Of a DNA stretch of 64,000 nt, positions 46,681 through 60,124 are shown in pieces. The stretch comes from Rhynochetos jubatus (taxonomy: Eukaryota; Chordata; Aves; Eurypygiformes; Rhynochetidae). The translations under genes and the position numbers were made by a program. The stretch lies in contig CM050650.1 in the NCBI GenBank assembly GCA_027574665.1, positions 101,219,086 through 101,283,085 of the forward strand, given 5' to 3'. The number at the start of each line of letters is the position of its first letter. Positions within the stretch are counted from its first letter, which is position 1. Under the pieces are notes generated by a model, which was given only the letters and a program-made list of their open reading frames with translations, made no database searches and was not told the origin of the DNA.

Positions 46681-49600
46681 GAGCTGGATGGTATACAAGC
46701 ACATGTGGGTGTGAGCACACGTGAACTTCAGGATGTATTGAAATTTGAGAGGGCACTTCTGCACTGTCTGTGGTCTGTATATACAGCAACTCTTCTGCAG
46801 ATTGTTTTCTGTTTATTTTACCGATTGTCACTCAAATGTCCCTTTACACAGACATGATTTTGATCAGGCACAGCTTTTTGTTGGGGTGTGGCAATTGTAA
46901 TTTCTTGCCCCTGTAGACCTTCTTTTCTATACAAACATGGAATCTAGCTCTTCATTTTATTATTACTCATTATATGGTGGTGTCATTACAGATGCAACTT
47001 TTTTAAAGACATCTATGGGACTTTGGCCTCAGTACCATTTATATTCATGAAAACCTTGGCCCCACCAAATTAGGAACAATCTGAAACTGTAAATATTTTA
47101 AACAGAAAGCAATGCATTCAAGATTTATCACGCTCTCTAGAAAGGCTGAAAAACCCTAGGGACCACTGTTTTCAACTTTTTCAAGACATGTCGTCTGTAC
47201 ACTGTCACATTAAACTACCTCTTGCAGCCTTTCCTCGGAGAAGCAACCGCTTAATTCTGTGACTGTGTAAAGCCTCCAATGAATTTAAAGATAAGATGTA
47301 ATTTGATTTTGCTCAAATCTGTATTGAACTGTCATGTCTTTGACCACGATGCCACTCTTCTGCTAGAGAACGGCTTTAAGTATAAGAACAGATACTGCGG
47401 TGTAGTGCCGGGGTGCCTGTAGCCAGCAGAGGGGTGCAGTGTGGAAAGGGGAGTTGCTGGTTTAACTACACAGTCCATCCAAGCAGTAGCATACCTATGA
47501 GACATGATCTCTATTAAAACTTGAGCATACAACTGCATTTAAATCAGGGTCACCAAATACGAATCAGGTCTCCATATGGCTGCAAAATTAGCCAGATTAG
47601 ACAGCTAAATTGGTTGTTCTTCCAATTTCTGCAGTGAACAAAGAATAAGAATCATATGGAAATTCTCCTAACATGTATTAATAGCTTTCTTTTACTTAGA
47701 TGTTTTACTTTTCTACTTCAGTTGCAATTTTCTTTAAACCATTCTTATCAACCAGTTGAAAGAGGAAAAATGCCATTAATGCCTGAGTAAATTTGTGAGA
47801 TCTTACTTTGTCCTCACACATCTTTGTTCTGGCTGGATAAAAAACTTCACTATATGACATTGCTATTGCATTTAAGAAAATCTACACTGTATTTGTTATA
47901 AGCATTTCTCAGTAGAATAACTGCTTAAACAAATTACTTGGATTATTGCTAGTGTTATATTGACACACAAAAGCAACATTTATCAGTTGCCTACATTTAG
48001 TAATTAAACGGTAAATGGAGGCACGCATGTACTGGAAATTCTTACAAGAGAAATACTGCGTCTTATTGCCAGTAACAAGTTTTACTTCTTAGAGATGATT
48101 TTTTTTCCCCCTGCATCTCTTACTTATTTTTAAAAAAAGAAAAATGACAAGAGTTTCTTGCCATTTTCACCTGGAAGGCACATTGAGTTAAAAGGGCAGA
48201 GCAAGATTTAATCACTGTTATATTACTGATGATTAACCAGTATTCCTCTTGATTAATCAGAGCATCATCAATGATTTGCTTTTAGCAAAAGATAAGCAAA
48301 AAAAATCCACCCACAATTTCTTGCAATTATAGTAATGCTTTAATTTCCAGCAAAAAAATTAAACATAGTTTGTTACAGCTTTATAACTATTAAGTTATGC
48401 TTTTTAAGAATATATTCATGCATAGTCTGAAACAGTGATCCCACCTGTTTCAACTTCACTTTTAGAGTCATCTCTGTGAAGTGAAAGGTAACTTCGGACA
48501 GTTGTGAGGGCCCTATTCTGCTGCAGTGGAAACTGAGATTTCTATTGATTACAGCAGTAGCTGGATTGGCCAGTTTTGAAAAGATTACTACTCCAAATAA
48601 GACAGACATGGTAGATACTGCAGCTGAATAGTGGAGCCAGATCCTGTCTAATAGGAGCTATCATGGCTGAGAACTTCTGACAGTATTAACATCCACGTAA
48701 GCCTAAAAATAGGAAAAATGTTTGAATCTGAGCAATCAACCTTGGTAATATTAAAAGATGAATATAATTATGGAAGTAATTTATTTTTAAATAGCATCTG
48801 TGATATCTCCAAGAACGGCTTTAGATGACTTCTACCCTGCTTCTTTTTTATTTCTGCTTTTTCCTTAAATAAATTATGAAGGACAATGTACAGAGAAACC
48901 TAGTATCATTTGAGTCTTCAGATGCTTTATGTCTCTCCTACAGTATCCCATGGATACTGAAGTACAGGCTCATGTTCCAGATTCATGTCTCCGTTGTACT
49001 GTGGCTTTCCAAAAGAAACGTTTGCAGCACTGCAGCCGAGACAGAGTTGAATAAATAATAATGAATGAAACTTTGTGTGCAGCGTTTGTTTTGCAGACTT
49101 GCATAAAATATGGTCAGCATTTTAAAATTACATTTTGCTTGCTTCACGCCTTCTTCTCAGTTTCAAGGTGATGACTTTTTCATGCAATTTTGCCAAACAT
49201 GAAGTTTTTCTTCTTATTTCTTGTCCGAAAGTTTTCCTTGTTTTTCATTAGAGAGCCATTTCTAAACCGATGTTGGAGTTTGTGTATTGAAATGTTCTTA
49301 CAACTGTTTTCAGCAAGCCCTTGACATTTGCCAGAGAGCAAATCTGGGGCTAGAGATATCTTTTCCTCATCCTATGATTTGCAGATCAAGTGTAGGCATG
49401 ATATCATACTTCATAAATCATTGTTTACTTCCTTTGACCTGTATTACTTGCCATATCGTGTTCTCATGTGACAACCAAGAGAATACATGTGTTCAAACTT
49501 ACACCTTGCTGAAACACCAGTGATGCACACAGTGTGCTGGGAATGAAAGTGCAGCTGGTGTTGCTCTGTATTTGAAGCTTAGGTTCAAGGGTGGGGCTAA

Positions 49601-50362
49601 ACACACCAGGGACCACAAGGCTACTTTCTTCTTAAATACAGACCCAGTTGTAGCTTGGATTTAAAGCAACTTCACTGTGCTTGTAATGCCTATTGCTGAA
49701 ATGGATGGAGGAGCTTGGGTCTCTTTGCTTAGTGTATCCAAAATACATGAACCAGGGCCTAGGCCTGGCTTTAGGCATCGTGCTTGAGTTAGAACTTGCC
49801 TTTTAGGAGTGCACCAGAGCTCAGTCTGAACCCACAGTGCATATAGTGCAGATTCAGCTGTAGCTTGGGGCCCACATCAGAATGCTGGTGTCCAACACAG
49901 CAAGGAACAAGGAGGTAGTTTTGCCAGGAAGCAGCTGATGTTGGGGAGCAGGTGGCAAGATACGGCAGGAATACACGTGAGCTGGTGGAACCTACCTTGC
50001 CCTGAACCTTACAAAAAAGAACTCAGGTGACTGTGACAATAAGAAAGAATGAAAGAGTGATGCTTCTTGCACAACAGCAAACCTTTTGAAAAGGCCATTT
50101 TGACAAAATAAAAATTAAAAAAAACCCCAAACAAATCAAATGGTTTTAACTTATTTTTAGATTAATTTTGCATGCTTCTGGCTGTGAAACAAATGGTCAT
50201 GACAAATCACACTGTTCTCACTAATGTTTGTGGGATATCAGTGCAGAATCTGACTGCTTCCAAGTGACTAAGTACACTATTTTAGCTTTGCCCCAGCAGC
50301 CAGAACCTCTATTGGTATCCCGCTGATGTTTCTTATAATACATAGATTGAGTCATACCAAGC

Positions 50363-50391
50363 TTTTTTTTTTTGGGGGGGGAGGGGGCGGT
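50363..50391. repeat. T11-G8 simple tract
   Basis: Eleven T directly followed by eight G, then AGGGGGCGG. It lies in intron 1 outside any CpG-rich region. Confidence 0.85.
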
Positions 50392-53300
50392 GCTGTTTTA
50401 TAATTCACTTTTAGAACCTCAGTACAATCTACAGACGGCTAATATCACAACCAGTGATCCTCTGCATTTGTAGACATCTCTCTTGAGAAATTCCATTGAT
50501 TTTCTTTATCTTGGCACGTAAATATCCCCAGCACACACTCTGACCCATTGTTTGCAGTGCCTCTAACACTGAAGAATGTAGTGTTAATAGATTTTATGAA
50601 GTCACCAGTGGCAGCACTAGCAGCATTTCGTTCCCGAGCTATACTCAGCCATTTCGATCTTGCTTTTCCATGGAACCTATATATAGGAGGCTTTATCATG
50701 GTATTTAGTTAACATAAATGTAAATGCTAAATTTTTCCTCCCTCCCCCCCCATCCAGGTACATAGTGTAGTTATCTTGAAACAAATCTGCCAGTATGTAG
50801 AGAAAAAGCAGAACTATGTACGTTGGGCAATAGACTCTAGCTGCCAGCGGAATGGTTTGGGTTGCTGCATGTGAGATTCTGACCAGTTAGGACCTGATCC
50901 AAAATCTGGGGAACTCACACAGCAAATATGTAAATCTCATTAAACTTAATGGACTTTGACTCTGGCCTTTGTTGTAGTTACATATGACACAGAGAACTTA
51001 CATTAAAACAAAGATGCTGTAACAAATCTAGCAATAATAAAGAGAATTCAAGCTCTTCGTTATTATTAATGTGAAATGTTATGCAAATAATTACAGACAC
51101 ACTGTTTACATTGAAGATACATGATGCCTCATTTTTTTGACCTATCTGAAATATATCTCACTCCACTGGCTTTCACTAGTTATATAATTTATTTGCTTCT
51201 GAGGAGAGATTAACCTTTAATTGCTTTCTTTAGCAACACTTAGTAAACAGACTGATAGCATGGAGATGATCTATGCAAACAGCAAAGAGGGATTTCTTCA
51301 ACTCATGTTGCCATGACAATTTAGATTTTTTCTTGTCAACTCTTGAGAAGCTCCAAAATCATTTCTTTAAAGCAATGAATCAGGGAATATTTTTGAAATT
51401 GAAGTTGCTCTCTTTTATCAATTTGGTATCATTTAACACAGCGAGGGGCCTGACCCAAAAGGTTTAAAAATCTTCAAACAAGAACTATTGCAAAAAAAAT
51501 AACATCGTGAAACCCTTTTCATGGGTCACTGTTCATTTACACTGGCAGAGAAGCTGACTTCAGATGCATTATCGAGTGATTTAGATTTTGTTTATTAACT
51601 AGATGATAATAATAAATAGTTATTCTAAAAACAATAATGGATAATGAAGAGTGGAGAGGCCAGCTTATAGTTGTCATTTTGATCTTCATGACAGTATTTT
51701 ATCTTGCAGCTATTTTGAGGAAATTACATTACAGAAGGATTATAGAACAAAGAAGGACTAATCATTTTATTTTTGTTACAGTTCCAATTATAAAATTAGT
51801 TCAATGAATGAGGAATAAAATCAAAAGGCTGCTGTCCACATATTTGAATTACTATCCAAGATACTTCCCGTGTAAAATGTTATTACTAACTAAACTGAAC
51901 TTCCCTCATTGGATTTGTTTTAAATGAAATGGATTGTTTTGAAAATACATAAAACTAGTCCAAACTACTTTAATTTAATTCTTAAGAAATAAATTACTGT
52001 CTTAAAGAGGTATTTCTTAGGTTGCTGTTAGCAGTGAAGGAAACATGGTAAAAGAAAAGAGGATAACATGAAGTGCTGTTTCTGCTGGGAAAATAAGTTT
52101 CTCTGTTTAGAAGACAAGAAAAGTAGCTCAGTAATGGTTTTCTTTTTAAAATGTTCCTGGCAGATGATGGCTACTGAGTTGGTGTAGTTTGTTTACCACT
52201 TTGCAATGGATTTGAGATGAGTCATATCACATTAGAAGGAAAATTGAGAAGTTGTTTTGTCAAAGTGAATTCAGTTTTCCTTTCTTCATATATACTCACA
52301 TTATTAGTTCTCTTTAAACAGAGATGCCTAATTGATTTTTTTTACTGTTGATTCTTGTTGTGTACATAAATTCAAGTTACTGTTGCTAGAAATGGTAAGT
52401 CCAGATCTGTAATTTCTGTATATTGGATAAGGTGACTGAACTGTAGTCTCCTTTCAGTTAGCCTCGTGTATCGTTTTTTAGAGTACTCGACGTTTTATTT
52501 TTGAGCTCGTTTGTACCACAATAATTTCAACCTCTACAAGCACAGTAGTTTTTTGCAAGCCTTTCTATCCCTTTGCCTGCCTTCAGAGTGGAGCTGGTAG
52601 AGTAAGTACTATAGGATGGGTCCTCAAGATTTCATGCTGTAGAGAAATTTTGATTTCTGTCTTGTTTCCTTGCTGACTTTATAAGTACTTACTTATATGA
52701 ATATTTGATAAAGAAATAGGCTTGTGGATAGAATACACTTATGATACACCAGGTCATGTGCATTCAACACAAAAAACAACCTTCTTTTTCCAAAATACCT
52801 GCTGGAAGAGGAGATCCATTTATTGAATAAAAGAAAATACACATACTGAACAATAAAAGCATCTAGCTGAGCTCATTTTACCTGCAAAACAAGTTTTAGT
52901 GTAAAGTTCAAGGATGCTGGGAAGGGGGCAGAAGGTAGTCTTTATTGTCAAGAGCCTAGATTTGTATTTTTACTTTCTTTTTCAGGAGTGCGAAATATCT
53001 GCAGTTCTCACTGACTTAAGAGAAAACTGCAGATCTCAGCACTTTTGAACATCAAGGAATTTGTACTGTACTAGCTTTTACACTTGGGAGTCATCATAAT
53101 CTGAATGTAATATAGTGCTGTAAAGAGAAAGGACAGACAACAATATACAGCGTTTACTACTGTTATCTCCCAGGTAGTATCTGAATTAAGCAAAGATTCC
53201 AAATCTAGAATTGTTGTGGGTTTTTTAAGAAAGAGAGATTCCTCAAGGGAAGTTGTGGTTTGTTTTTCTTTAAAACTGTTGTAGTGAAGCAATTCTCTGT

Positions 53301-54247
53301 ATAAAAAACCACCCTTGATCTGATGTACCATGGAACAAAATGTTTGTGATTGCAAAGCAAACATTAAAAGCAGCAACAATTCAGAATTTGGAGTGAAGCC
53401 AACTCATAGACTACTGGCTACATTGGATAATGGAGTCTGTAATCCTGGCCCAGAATTAAAAAGAAGCAGTTCCACCTCCACTTTATGTCCTCTATAAGTA
53501 TTCATCATTTTTACATTTATCCTACATTGATGGTAACTAATTGCACTTCCTTGAGGCTCCATTTTTCTTTCTAAGCAACAGGCCGTTTGTGTGGGGTGAG
53601 GAAGGCTCTGGTGGAAAGAGGGTACCTACCCAGTTTTACCGCTGTAAGATAGGCACCAAGTGTCTTCTGATACTATTGTGCGTTGCTCTGCAGACCATAT
53701 TTGCCGGATGGATATATCTGTGCAAATGTTTTGCATGTGTTTTGTCACATAGCACTGGTACATTCAGGTACGGTTTTGTGAAGCAGAAGCATTTTGTGCA
53801 ACTGTCTCAACAACAGCTCCCTTCTCAGATCTACTCAGTCACACGGCTGTTGTCTAGGTAGTATGCCAAAAGAGCGATGTGCGTGAGGATGAGGTCCCCT
53901 GAGGGGAAAAAATCAATTAAAAAAAGAAACTGTTTGATGCTAGAAAGGTAATGTACTGCCCACCGTGAGAAAAATAAGCTATTGTGGTGACAGAGACTGT
54001 GTCAGGTGAAGGGTGGGCATTCAGCAAAGGGGACAGCATAGGCAGCCCATGAAAATCATTCTTATATTTCATTGGCACACTCTCCAATATTACCACTGAG
54101 GAAGATAAGCTATCTCAGAAAAGAAGCTACATATGAAGAAGAATGACAGTGTGTAATTGGGGTTTCAGGACTATTCTATTTTTTAAAATCAATCCTTACT
54201 GTCATCATTTGTCCTCTTCCACTCATTTGTTTTCTAGGATATTTTGT

Positions 54248-54265
54248 TTATTATTATTATTATTA
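54248..54265. repeat. TTA microsatellite
   Basis: About six TTA/ATT triplets followed by AAATATTTTTATTCATTAAA. Confidence 0.9.
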
Positions 54266-55254
54266 AATATTTTTATTCATTAAATGAATGTTCATTAGGC
54301 AGTGACATGTGTGTACTGTGATTTATTAATTTGCTTTATGGTGAATCCTACAGTATAGGGACCCGTCGTACAAAGGATTATATGAACATAGAGAAATGGA
54401 ATGGACAGCATGGACAACATTGTGACAGGAAATTCAAGTCTGGGGAGTGTTATTTCCTGCATGACCAGAATCAAGCAAAACCCCTTATCTTCTGACACTT
54501 AGCCCGTAGCAGTGTCACGCTGCCCTGTATTGTACAGAGGACAAAGTGCAGATTAGTTCACTCTCATACATCAATAATTATTTGATTTTTTTTTTCTGAT
54601 CTCCATTATTGTATTTGTCTTACTGAAGACCAACGCATAATTACCTTCCCTTATTGTCTCCAGTAGCAGAGACATGGTGTAGTCTTACTAGCAGAACTGG
54701 TAATACAGCTCAAAACTTGAAATGTCTGCTGGCAAGTGCCCTCAGTGGAAGACCTGGGGCCACTACTGTACAGGTCTGATGTGGTCTGATAAATAACCAC
54801 TGGTGCCCTCAGGGGCATGGCAGTTCAGTTGCTGAGCTGCTACACAGGCTTTACTCTGTCATGCTGAAAATAATTACTTTTATCTCATAGGATTGTCAGA
54901 CCTGGCACCACCAGATTTGCAACATTAAACACTCTTTCACTTTCCTTTCCCCTTACTGTTTCTTTAAAATTTTCCTTTTGCAGACCTTATTCTTCATGTT
55001 CCAGTCACTAATTACCTCCTCTGCTGGAGTATAAACCACCTTCTTTGTTATGCTCCAAATTGGCTGTTTAACATTCTCAGGGAGAGAAGTACCCAGGGTC
55101 TAATCTGTAATGACTCCTGCACTGGGGGCAACCAGCACAAAGGTTGAAGATGGGCACAGGGCACTCTCAAGGGCTGAAGAATTGTCAGGGACATAAGCTG
55201 TGCCCAGATTTTGTGCACGTCCCATGAATTTGGTTAAATTTCAGTCGTCACATA

Positions 55255-55710
55255 TTTAAAAATGCAAAAAGCGTCACATTAAATCAGACCAAAATAACCT
55301 CCCTCTGACAATGGCCATTAGCAAATGCATAGAAAAAATTGCAGGAAACAAGATATAGACAGCCTTATATTTTAGCAGCCTCTGGCCAGTTTAGGGAACT
55401 CTTAGCCAGAGGTTGCATCTACGTTCAACATCCATCAACAAATGTAACCTTCATGAATCTGTTCTTGAACCCATTCATAATTCAGACTACCACACTCTTT
55501 TCTGACAACCTGTTTTACAATTTAATCCCTGCCATGTGGAAAAGCACTGCATTTTGCTTGTTTTGAAGCTTCTACTTGCTCATTTCCTGGAGTACTTCCA
55601 GCCCTTCGGAAATGCTTCACCCTGCACAGAACTTTGCATCATCTAATAGATAGGGAGGGGTGATGTGAACCTGTAAATTACATAATTTCCCCACATACAC
55701 CTACAAATTC
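55255..55710 (-). mobile_element. Ancient CR1-lineage LINE 3' region, reverse orientation
   Basis: Read on the + strand, blocks line up in order with the reverse complement of an old sauropsid CR1 family that is abundant in turtles and crocodilians: TTAAATCAGACCAAAATAAC, TGACAATGGCCATTAGCAAA, CCAGAGGTTGCATCTACGTT, TTCTTGAACCCATTC, ACAACCTGTTTTACAATTTA, TGGAAAAGCACTGCATTTTG, GCACAGAACTTTGCATCATC and TAATAGATAG. Divergence is high, consistent with an insertion that predates modern birds. The assignment rests on recalled consensus, not on a search. Confidence 0.62.
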
Positions 55711-57576
55711 CACATGGATACTTATAACAACTAACTTCAAGTAATAGTAATGTATGATTCCCAAATACATTTCTCACATTTTTAAATGATCATGGTATTG
55801 TAGTCAGTGTTGCTGATGGACTTGAAACAACAATAGTCTGTATTTCATTACAAACAGCCACTTCCCTCTATCCCACCATCTCATTGCCTAGTTTTTATTC
55901 TCATCAATAATATTTTGATAGTTTCCTTTCCAATAAATAGTAAAGACTGTACATGGTGACTCTGAATGACAGTGATGTTCAACATTTTGTCCTATGAGAG
56001 GTTTCTGGAGGGACAGCAGGGAAGTGCTTAAGAAAATTATGTCCTGGTAAGAAATGATTACAGCAAACCAGGTGCTTAGTGATCTCCTCTCCCACTGACA
56101 TCAACTTCCATGGGGTGTGTTAGTAGCTCATTGATAATATAAAGTGTGTTGTATAGTAACTTCAGCTTGTATATATGCTATCTGACTCTCTGTGGTCCAA
56201 TGTATCACTGGTCCCAAGTCATAGCTTGATGGTGTTCTCTTTCCCAGGACAAAGCAAAAAGTCCTGTGAAAATTGGTGGGGTTGTGACAAACATTAGTGA
56301 TGGGATCTGGTGAAGGATTGGGTTTCTGCAGAGATTAGGGAAACACTGCAAGAATTTGTGTTAGAAAAGGTTTGGGAAGAGGTCCATTATACTGAGAACG
56401 CTGAAACCATATAATCCTTCTAAATCAACCAATATCCCCCCTCCCAAGACCCAGATCTAGAAGAAATTACAAAAACTAAAAAAATAACATAGAATATTCT
56501 GCCCCTAGATAGAGGCTTATCTCAAACATTAAAACTTGGAAGATGTTCTGTGAGCTCCAATCCATAGGTTTTTTGGTTTAGTTTCATGGTAGAAAATTTG
56601 TCACTGTCTGAAAAGGAATTGTTTCTCTTGTTCCCTAAGACAGCAGCCTTCCTACATGCTGGCTCTGAATAGGACGTACAAATTCTGCCCTTCCCCTTTA
56701 TTCTACCTCTTCCTTTCAGGACTGTCTGTAGGAAAGTCTGTCAGCATCATGAAAACAAAACAAAACAATGTAAATGCATGAATAGCAGAAGCATAGCTGA
56801 CCATTATGAAGAATAGCATGAGATAGAAGAAAACAGAATCTCTTTAATGTTAGGAAATCTCCCATGACTGTTTTTGCTCCTTCATTCTGAAAGGCTCTAT
56901 TTCATTTCCATAAAAGAGAAATTTCTGTTGTAATGGGATAACAAAAAATATTTTTCAAGCAAGTTTTGTTTCCTGCTTGATTAGAAAAAATCAAACATTT
57001 CTTAAAACGAGAAAGTCTCTGAAGAGCTGAGAGTTATGATCGAAAATCAGATTAAGTTTACAAATAAATACTGTGTTTAATTAAAAAAGTAATTGCTCAT
57101 TTTAGGTAGCAATACTTTATTTCTGGTTTGGGATGACATAAAAATCTGTGTAGTCCTGTGTTTATATATTAAGATTGCCTTTTTAATCATTACTCACCTG
57201 ACCGTAAGAAAAAATGCCATATGAAATCCCTCAACCACTTTCATTGGAGGATCAGATGACTTTTAGTTGCTTCAATTAGTATAATAGTTTCTTCAGAGAA
57301 AATTATTTAAAGAGACTTTGTTGATAAACTGTAACATTTCTTACTGTTATGTTGCTGACATAATCCTGCAATATCTGGCTTTTCTTCTCTCTTCCTAGAA
57401 TAATTTTTGGTTAGTATAGTGTATGTAGCTGTAAATTTCAAATAATTAAAACCGTCTGGGTATTATAATGCAATATTATATAACTTACTAATTCAAGATC
57501 TAGGTATGAGATGTGCTGAACTCTTCAGTTCCTAATTAATTTCATGGCTGTTGAGGACACTCAACATACAAATAAA

Positions 57577-58933
57577 TAGAATCATAGAATCACAGAATTG
57601 TTTAGGTTGGAAAAGACTTTTAAGATCATCGAGTCCAACTGTTAAACGAACGAACACTGCCAAGTCCACTGCTAAACCCTGTCCCTAAGCGCCACACTTA
57701 CACATCTCTTAAACACCTCCAGGGATAGTGACTCAAGCACTTCCCTGGGCAGCCTGTTCCAATGCCTGACAACACTTTTGGTGAAGAACTTTCTCCTAAT
57801 ATTTAATCTAAACCTTCCCTGGCACAACTTGAAGCCTTTTCCTCTTGTCCTAGCCTTGTTACCTGGGAGAAGAGACCAACACCCACCTCTCTGCAACCTC
57901 CTTTCAGGTACTTTTAGAGAGTGATAATGTCTCCCCTGGGCTGCTTCTTCTCCAGGCTAAACAATTCCAGTTCCCTCAGCCTCTCCTCATAAGACACATG
58001 CTGCAGACCCTTCACCAGCTTTGTTGCCCTTCTCTGAACATGCTCCAGCACCTCAGTGTCTTTCTTGTAGTGAGGGGACCAAAACTGAACATCATATTTG
58101 AGGTGCAGCCTCACCAGTGCTGAGTACAGGGTGACAATATTATTTCCCACATACTGGCCACAGTATCTCTTATACAAGCCAGGGCGCCATTGGCCTTCTT
58201 GGCCACCTGGGCACACTGCCAGCTCATATTCAGACCAGGCCCCTTTCTGCTGCGCAACTTTCCATTCACTCTTCCCCAAGCCTGTGGCATTCCATGAGGT
58301 TGTTATGACTCAAGTACTGGACCCAGCACTTGGCCTTGTTGAATCTCACACAGTTGGCCTCAGCCCATCAATCCAGCCTGTCCAGATCCCTCTGTAGAGC
58401 CTTCCTACCCTCAGGCAGATCAACACTCCCACCCAATTTGGTGTTGTCTGCAGATTTACTGAAGGTGTACTAAATCTACTTGTCTAAATCACTGATAAAT
58501 GATCTAGGGGCCTACAAGAAAGCTGGGGATTGTGTGTCTTTTTGCAAGGACTGTAGTGATAGGACAAGGGGTATCTGGTTTAAATTGAAAGTGGGGAGAT
58601 TTAGATGATTGGATATCAGGAAAAAATTCTTCCCAGAGAGGGTGGTGAGGCACTGGAACAGGTTGCCCAGAGAAGCTGTGGATGCCCCCTCCCTGGAGTG
58701 TTCAAGGCCAGGCTGGATGAGGCTTTGAGCAACCTGGTCTAGTGGAGGGTGTCCCTGCCCATGGCAGGGGGGTTGGAACTAGATGGTCTTTAAGGTCCCT
58801 TCCAACCCAAACCAATCTATGATGTTATGATTCTATAAAGATATTAAAGAGAATTGGCCCCAGTACTGAGCCCCAGGGAACACCACTTGTGGCTGGCCAC
58901 CAACTGTATTTAACTCTATTCACCACAATACAC
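57577..58933 (-). mobile_element. Older CR1 LINE, reverse orientation, split by a nested CR1
   Basis: The 3' end lies at 57577 with octamer repeats TAGAATCA, TAGAATCA, CAGAATTG, followed by TTTAGGTTGGAAAAGACTTT. Minus-strand translation gives [20 protein letters not shown] (about 57740-57830), and in another frame [20 protein letters not shown] then [15 protein letters not shown] (about 57930-58110): the C-terminal part of CR1 ORF2, broken by a frameshift near 57900. The element is interrupted at 58499/58835 by a younger CR1 and resumes with GATATTAAAGAGAATTGGCC, then CCAGTACTGAGCCCCAGGGA to about 58933. It is 5'-truncated and lies in CSMD1 intron 1, antisense to the gene. Confidence 0.92.
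58500..58834 (+). mobile_element. Younger CR1 LINE nested in the 57.6-58.9 kb CR1
   Basis: From GGGGCCTACAAGAAAGCTGG to TTGGAACTAGATGGTCTTTA, then GGTCCCTTCCAACCCAAACC and a short ATGATTCTAT tail, this matches the same subfamily as the copies at 28 and 30.5 kb. It is flanked by ATAAA on both sides (58495-58499 and 58835-58839). The uninterrupted outer CR1 should hold ATAAA once, so this looks like a 5-base target duplication. About 335 bases long and severely 5'-truncated. Confidence 0.92.
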
Positions 58934-60105
58934 AGAAGAATTTAAGCATCAAGTTGTCCCTTTATTGTGAAGATAATTGCAGCTAGTACTTAGATTACTG
59001 AACTACCACTCAATGGCTACTTCAACCTGAGAAATACCCAAATTCACACATGCCTGGTTTTCATTAGAAAATTTTCTTTGAGCCTGAAATTACATTTCTG
59101 GGCATACTCAGAATGGTTGCATACTGTGAATTTGTATACAACTGTTATTGAACAGTCATTGTAATCTTCAATATAGATGCTCTTCCATAGGGATAAAACT
59201 GCTTGGCTTTAAGTACGCCTGCCAACTTTGGCCTTACATAAGATATTCCTGGGGGTGGAAGTGGTGCCCTCTCATTTTCCCACAGTAGAGAGAGGAATTT
59301 AACAGTTGGAGCACTTAGCTAGATTGTGAAAAATCTACATTCAGCTTCCTCTTTCCTGTGAAAGTTAGAGTCTGTCTCATCCTTTTTTTCTGACATATAC
59401 TGTGACTGCCCTAGGCTCTCCCCTGTTGGTGTCGTGAAGGTTTGCAGTTAAAATTTCCTTTGGAGGTAGAAGTTTTGGGTTCCAAACCTTGCTTAAAGAA
59501 CTCAATATAAAATATTAAAAAAGCTTCTGGAACAGGAACTGGACTCCTACTGTTCCCCTCTTACACAGAGAGCATTACTTGCCACATCAGAGTCATATTC
59601 CCGGTTGGGTTTCTGTCTTACTCAGTGAATATTCAATCATTCTATGAAAAGTGGAACTGTAAGTAGTCCACCCGGAATACTGCTCTGGGGTTCATTTGCC
59701 GGTAAGCACCTAAAAGACACATGCTGCAATACTGATTTTCAGCTCATTTCAGGAAATAATCAATAGCTTGTATCATTAGGGACTTAACAATCATCATGTT
59801 ATGCCCTTCACATATAATCTACAAAGAAATCTTACAAAGAGAGGTATGCTGTTATTAGGGGAATCATTTGATTTGTAATGTTGTTCATGTTTATTTAAGA
59901 CCTAGGTAATTTTTTTTTTCTTTTTCTTTTAGTACAAAGTTAGCAGTGCCACGTAACTTATGAGATGTATGACACATCTGTGCTGCCATCACTGATATTA
60001 GAGAGATGAAGAAAATTAGGTCTAGGTATAATACTGCCATTTGAATTCACATGCATTAGTTTTAAGGTGCCCAGTTACCATAGTAATGAATATAGTATAA
60101 ATACA

Positions 60106-60124
60106 TGTGTGTGTGTGTGCGTGT
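60106..60124. repeat. TG microsatellite
   Basis: About eight TG units, ending TGCGTGTC. Confidence 0.9.

Noticed and set aside
46151..47180. CAGTGTTTCTCAGACTGTGAAG at 46151, reminiscent of a hAT-Charlie terminal repeat, with a possible partner near 47160 and a shared CTCTCTAGA-AGGCT phrase
   Set aside because: The candidate ends are not convincing inverted repeats, no 8-base target duplication is visible, the shared phrase is in direct orientation, and no transposase remnant is seen between them.
48200..48300. Cluster of TTAAT/GATTAA motifs as an enhancer candidate
   Set aside because: Such motifs are frequent in AT-rich DNA; no arrangement here stands out enough without conservation data.
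50735..50874. Strong polypyrimidine tract and CAG acceptor at 50757 followed by 38 open codons
   Set aside because: Joined to CSMD1 exon 1 in phase 1, the reading would be GGT ACA TAG, an immediate stop, and the sequence does not match the first CUB domain. At most a cryptic or poison exon; no evidence that it is used.
57672..58279. Minus-strand open frames of 74 and 121 codons resembling predicted proteins
   Set aside because: Translations match the C-terminal part of CR1 ORF2, so they are a truncated retrotransposon, not a host gene.
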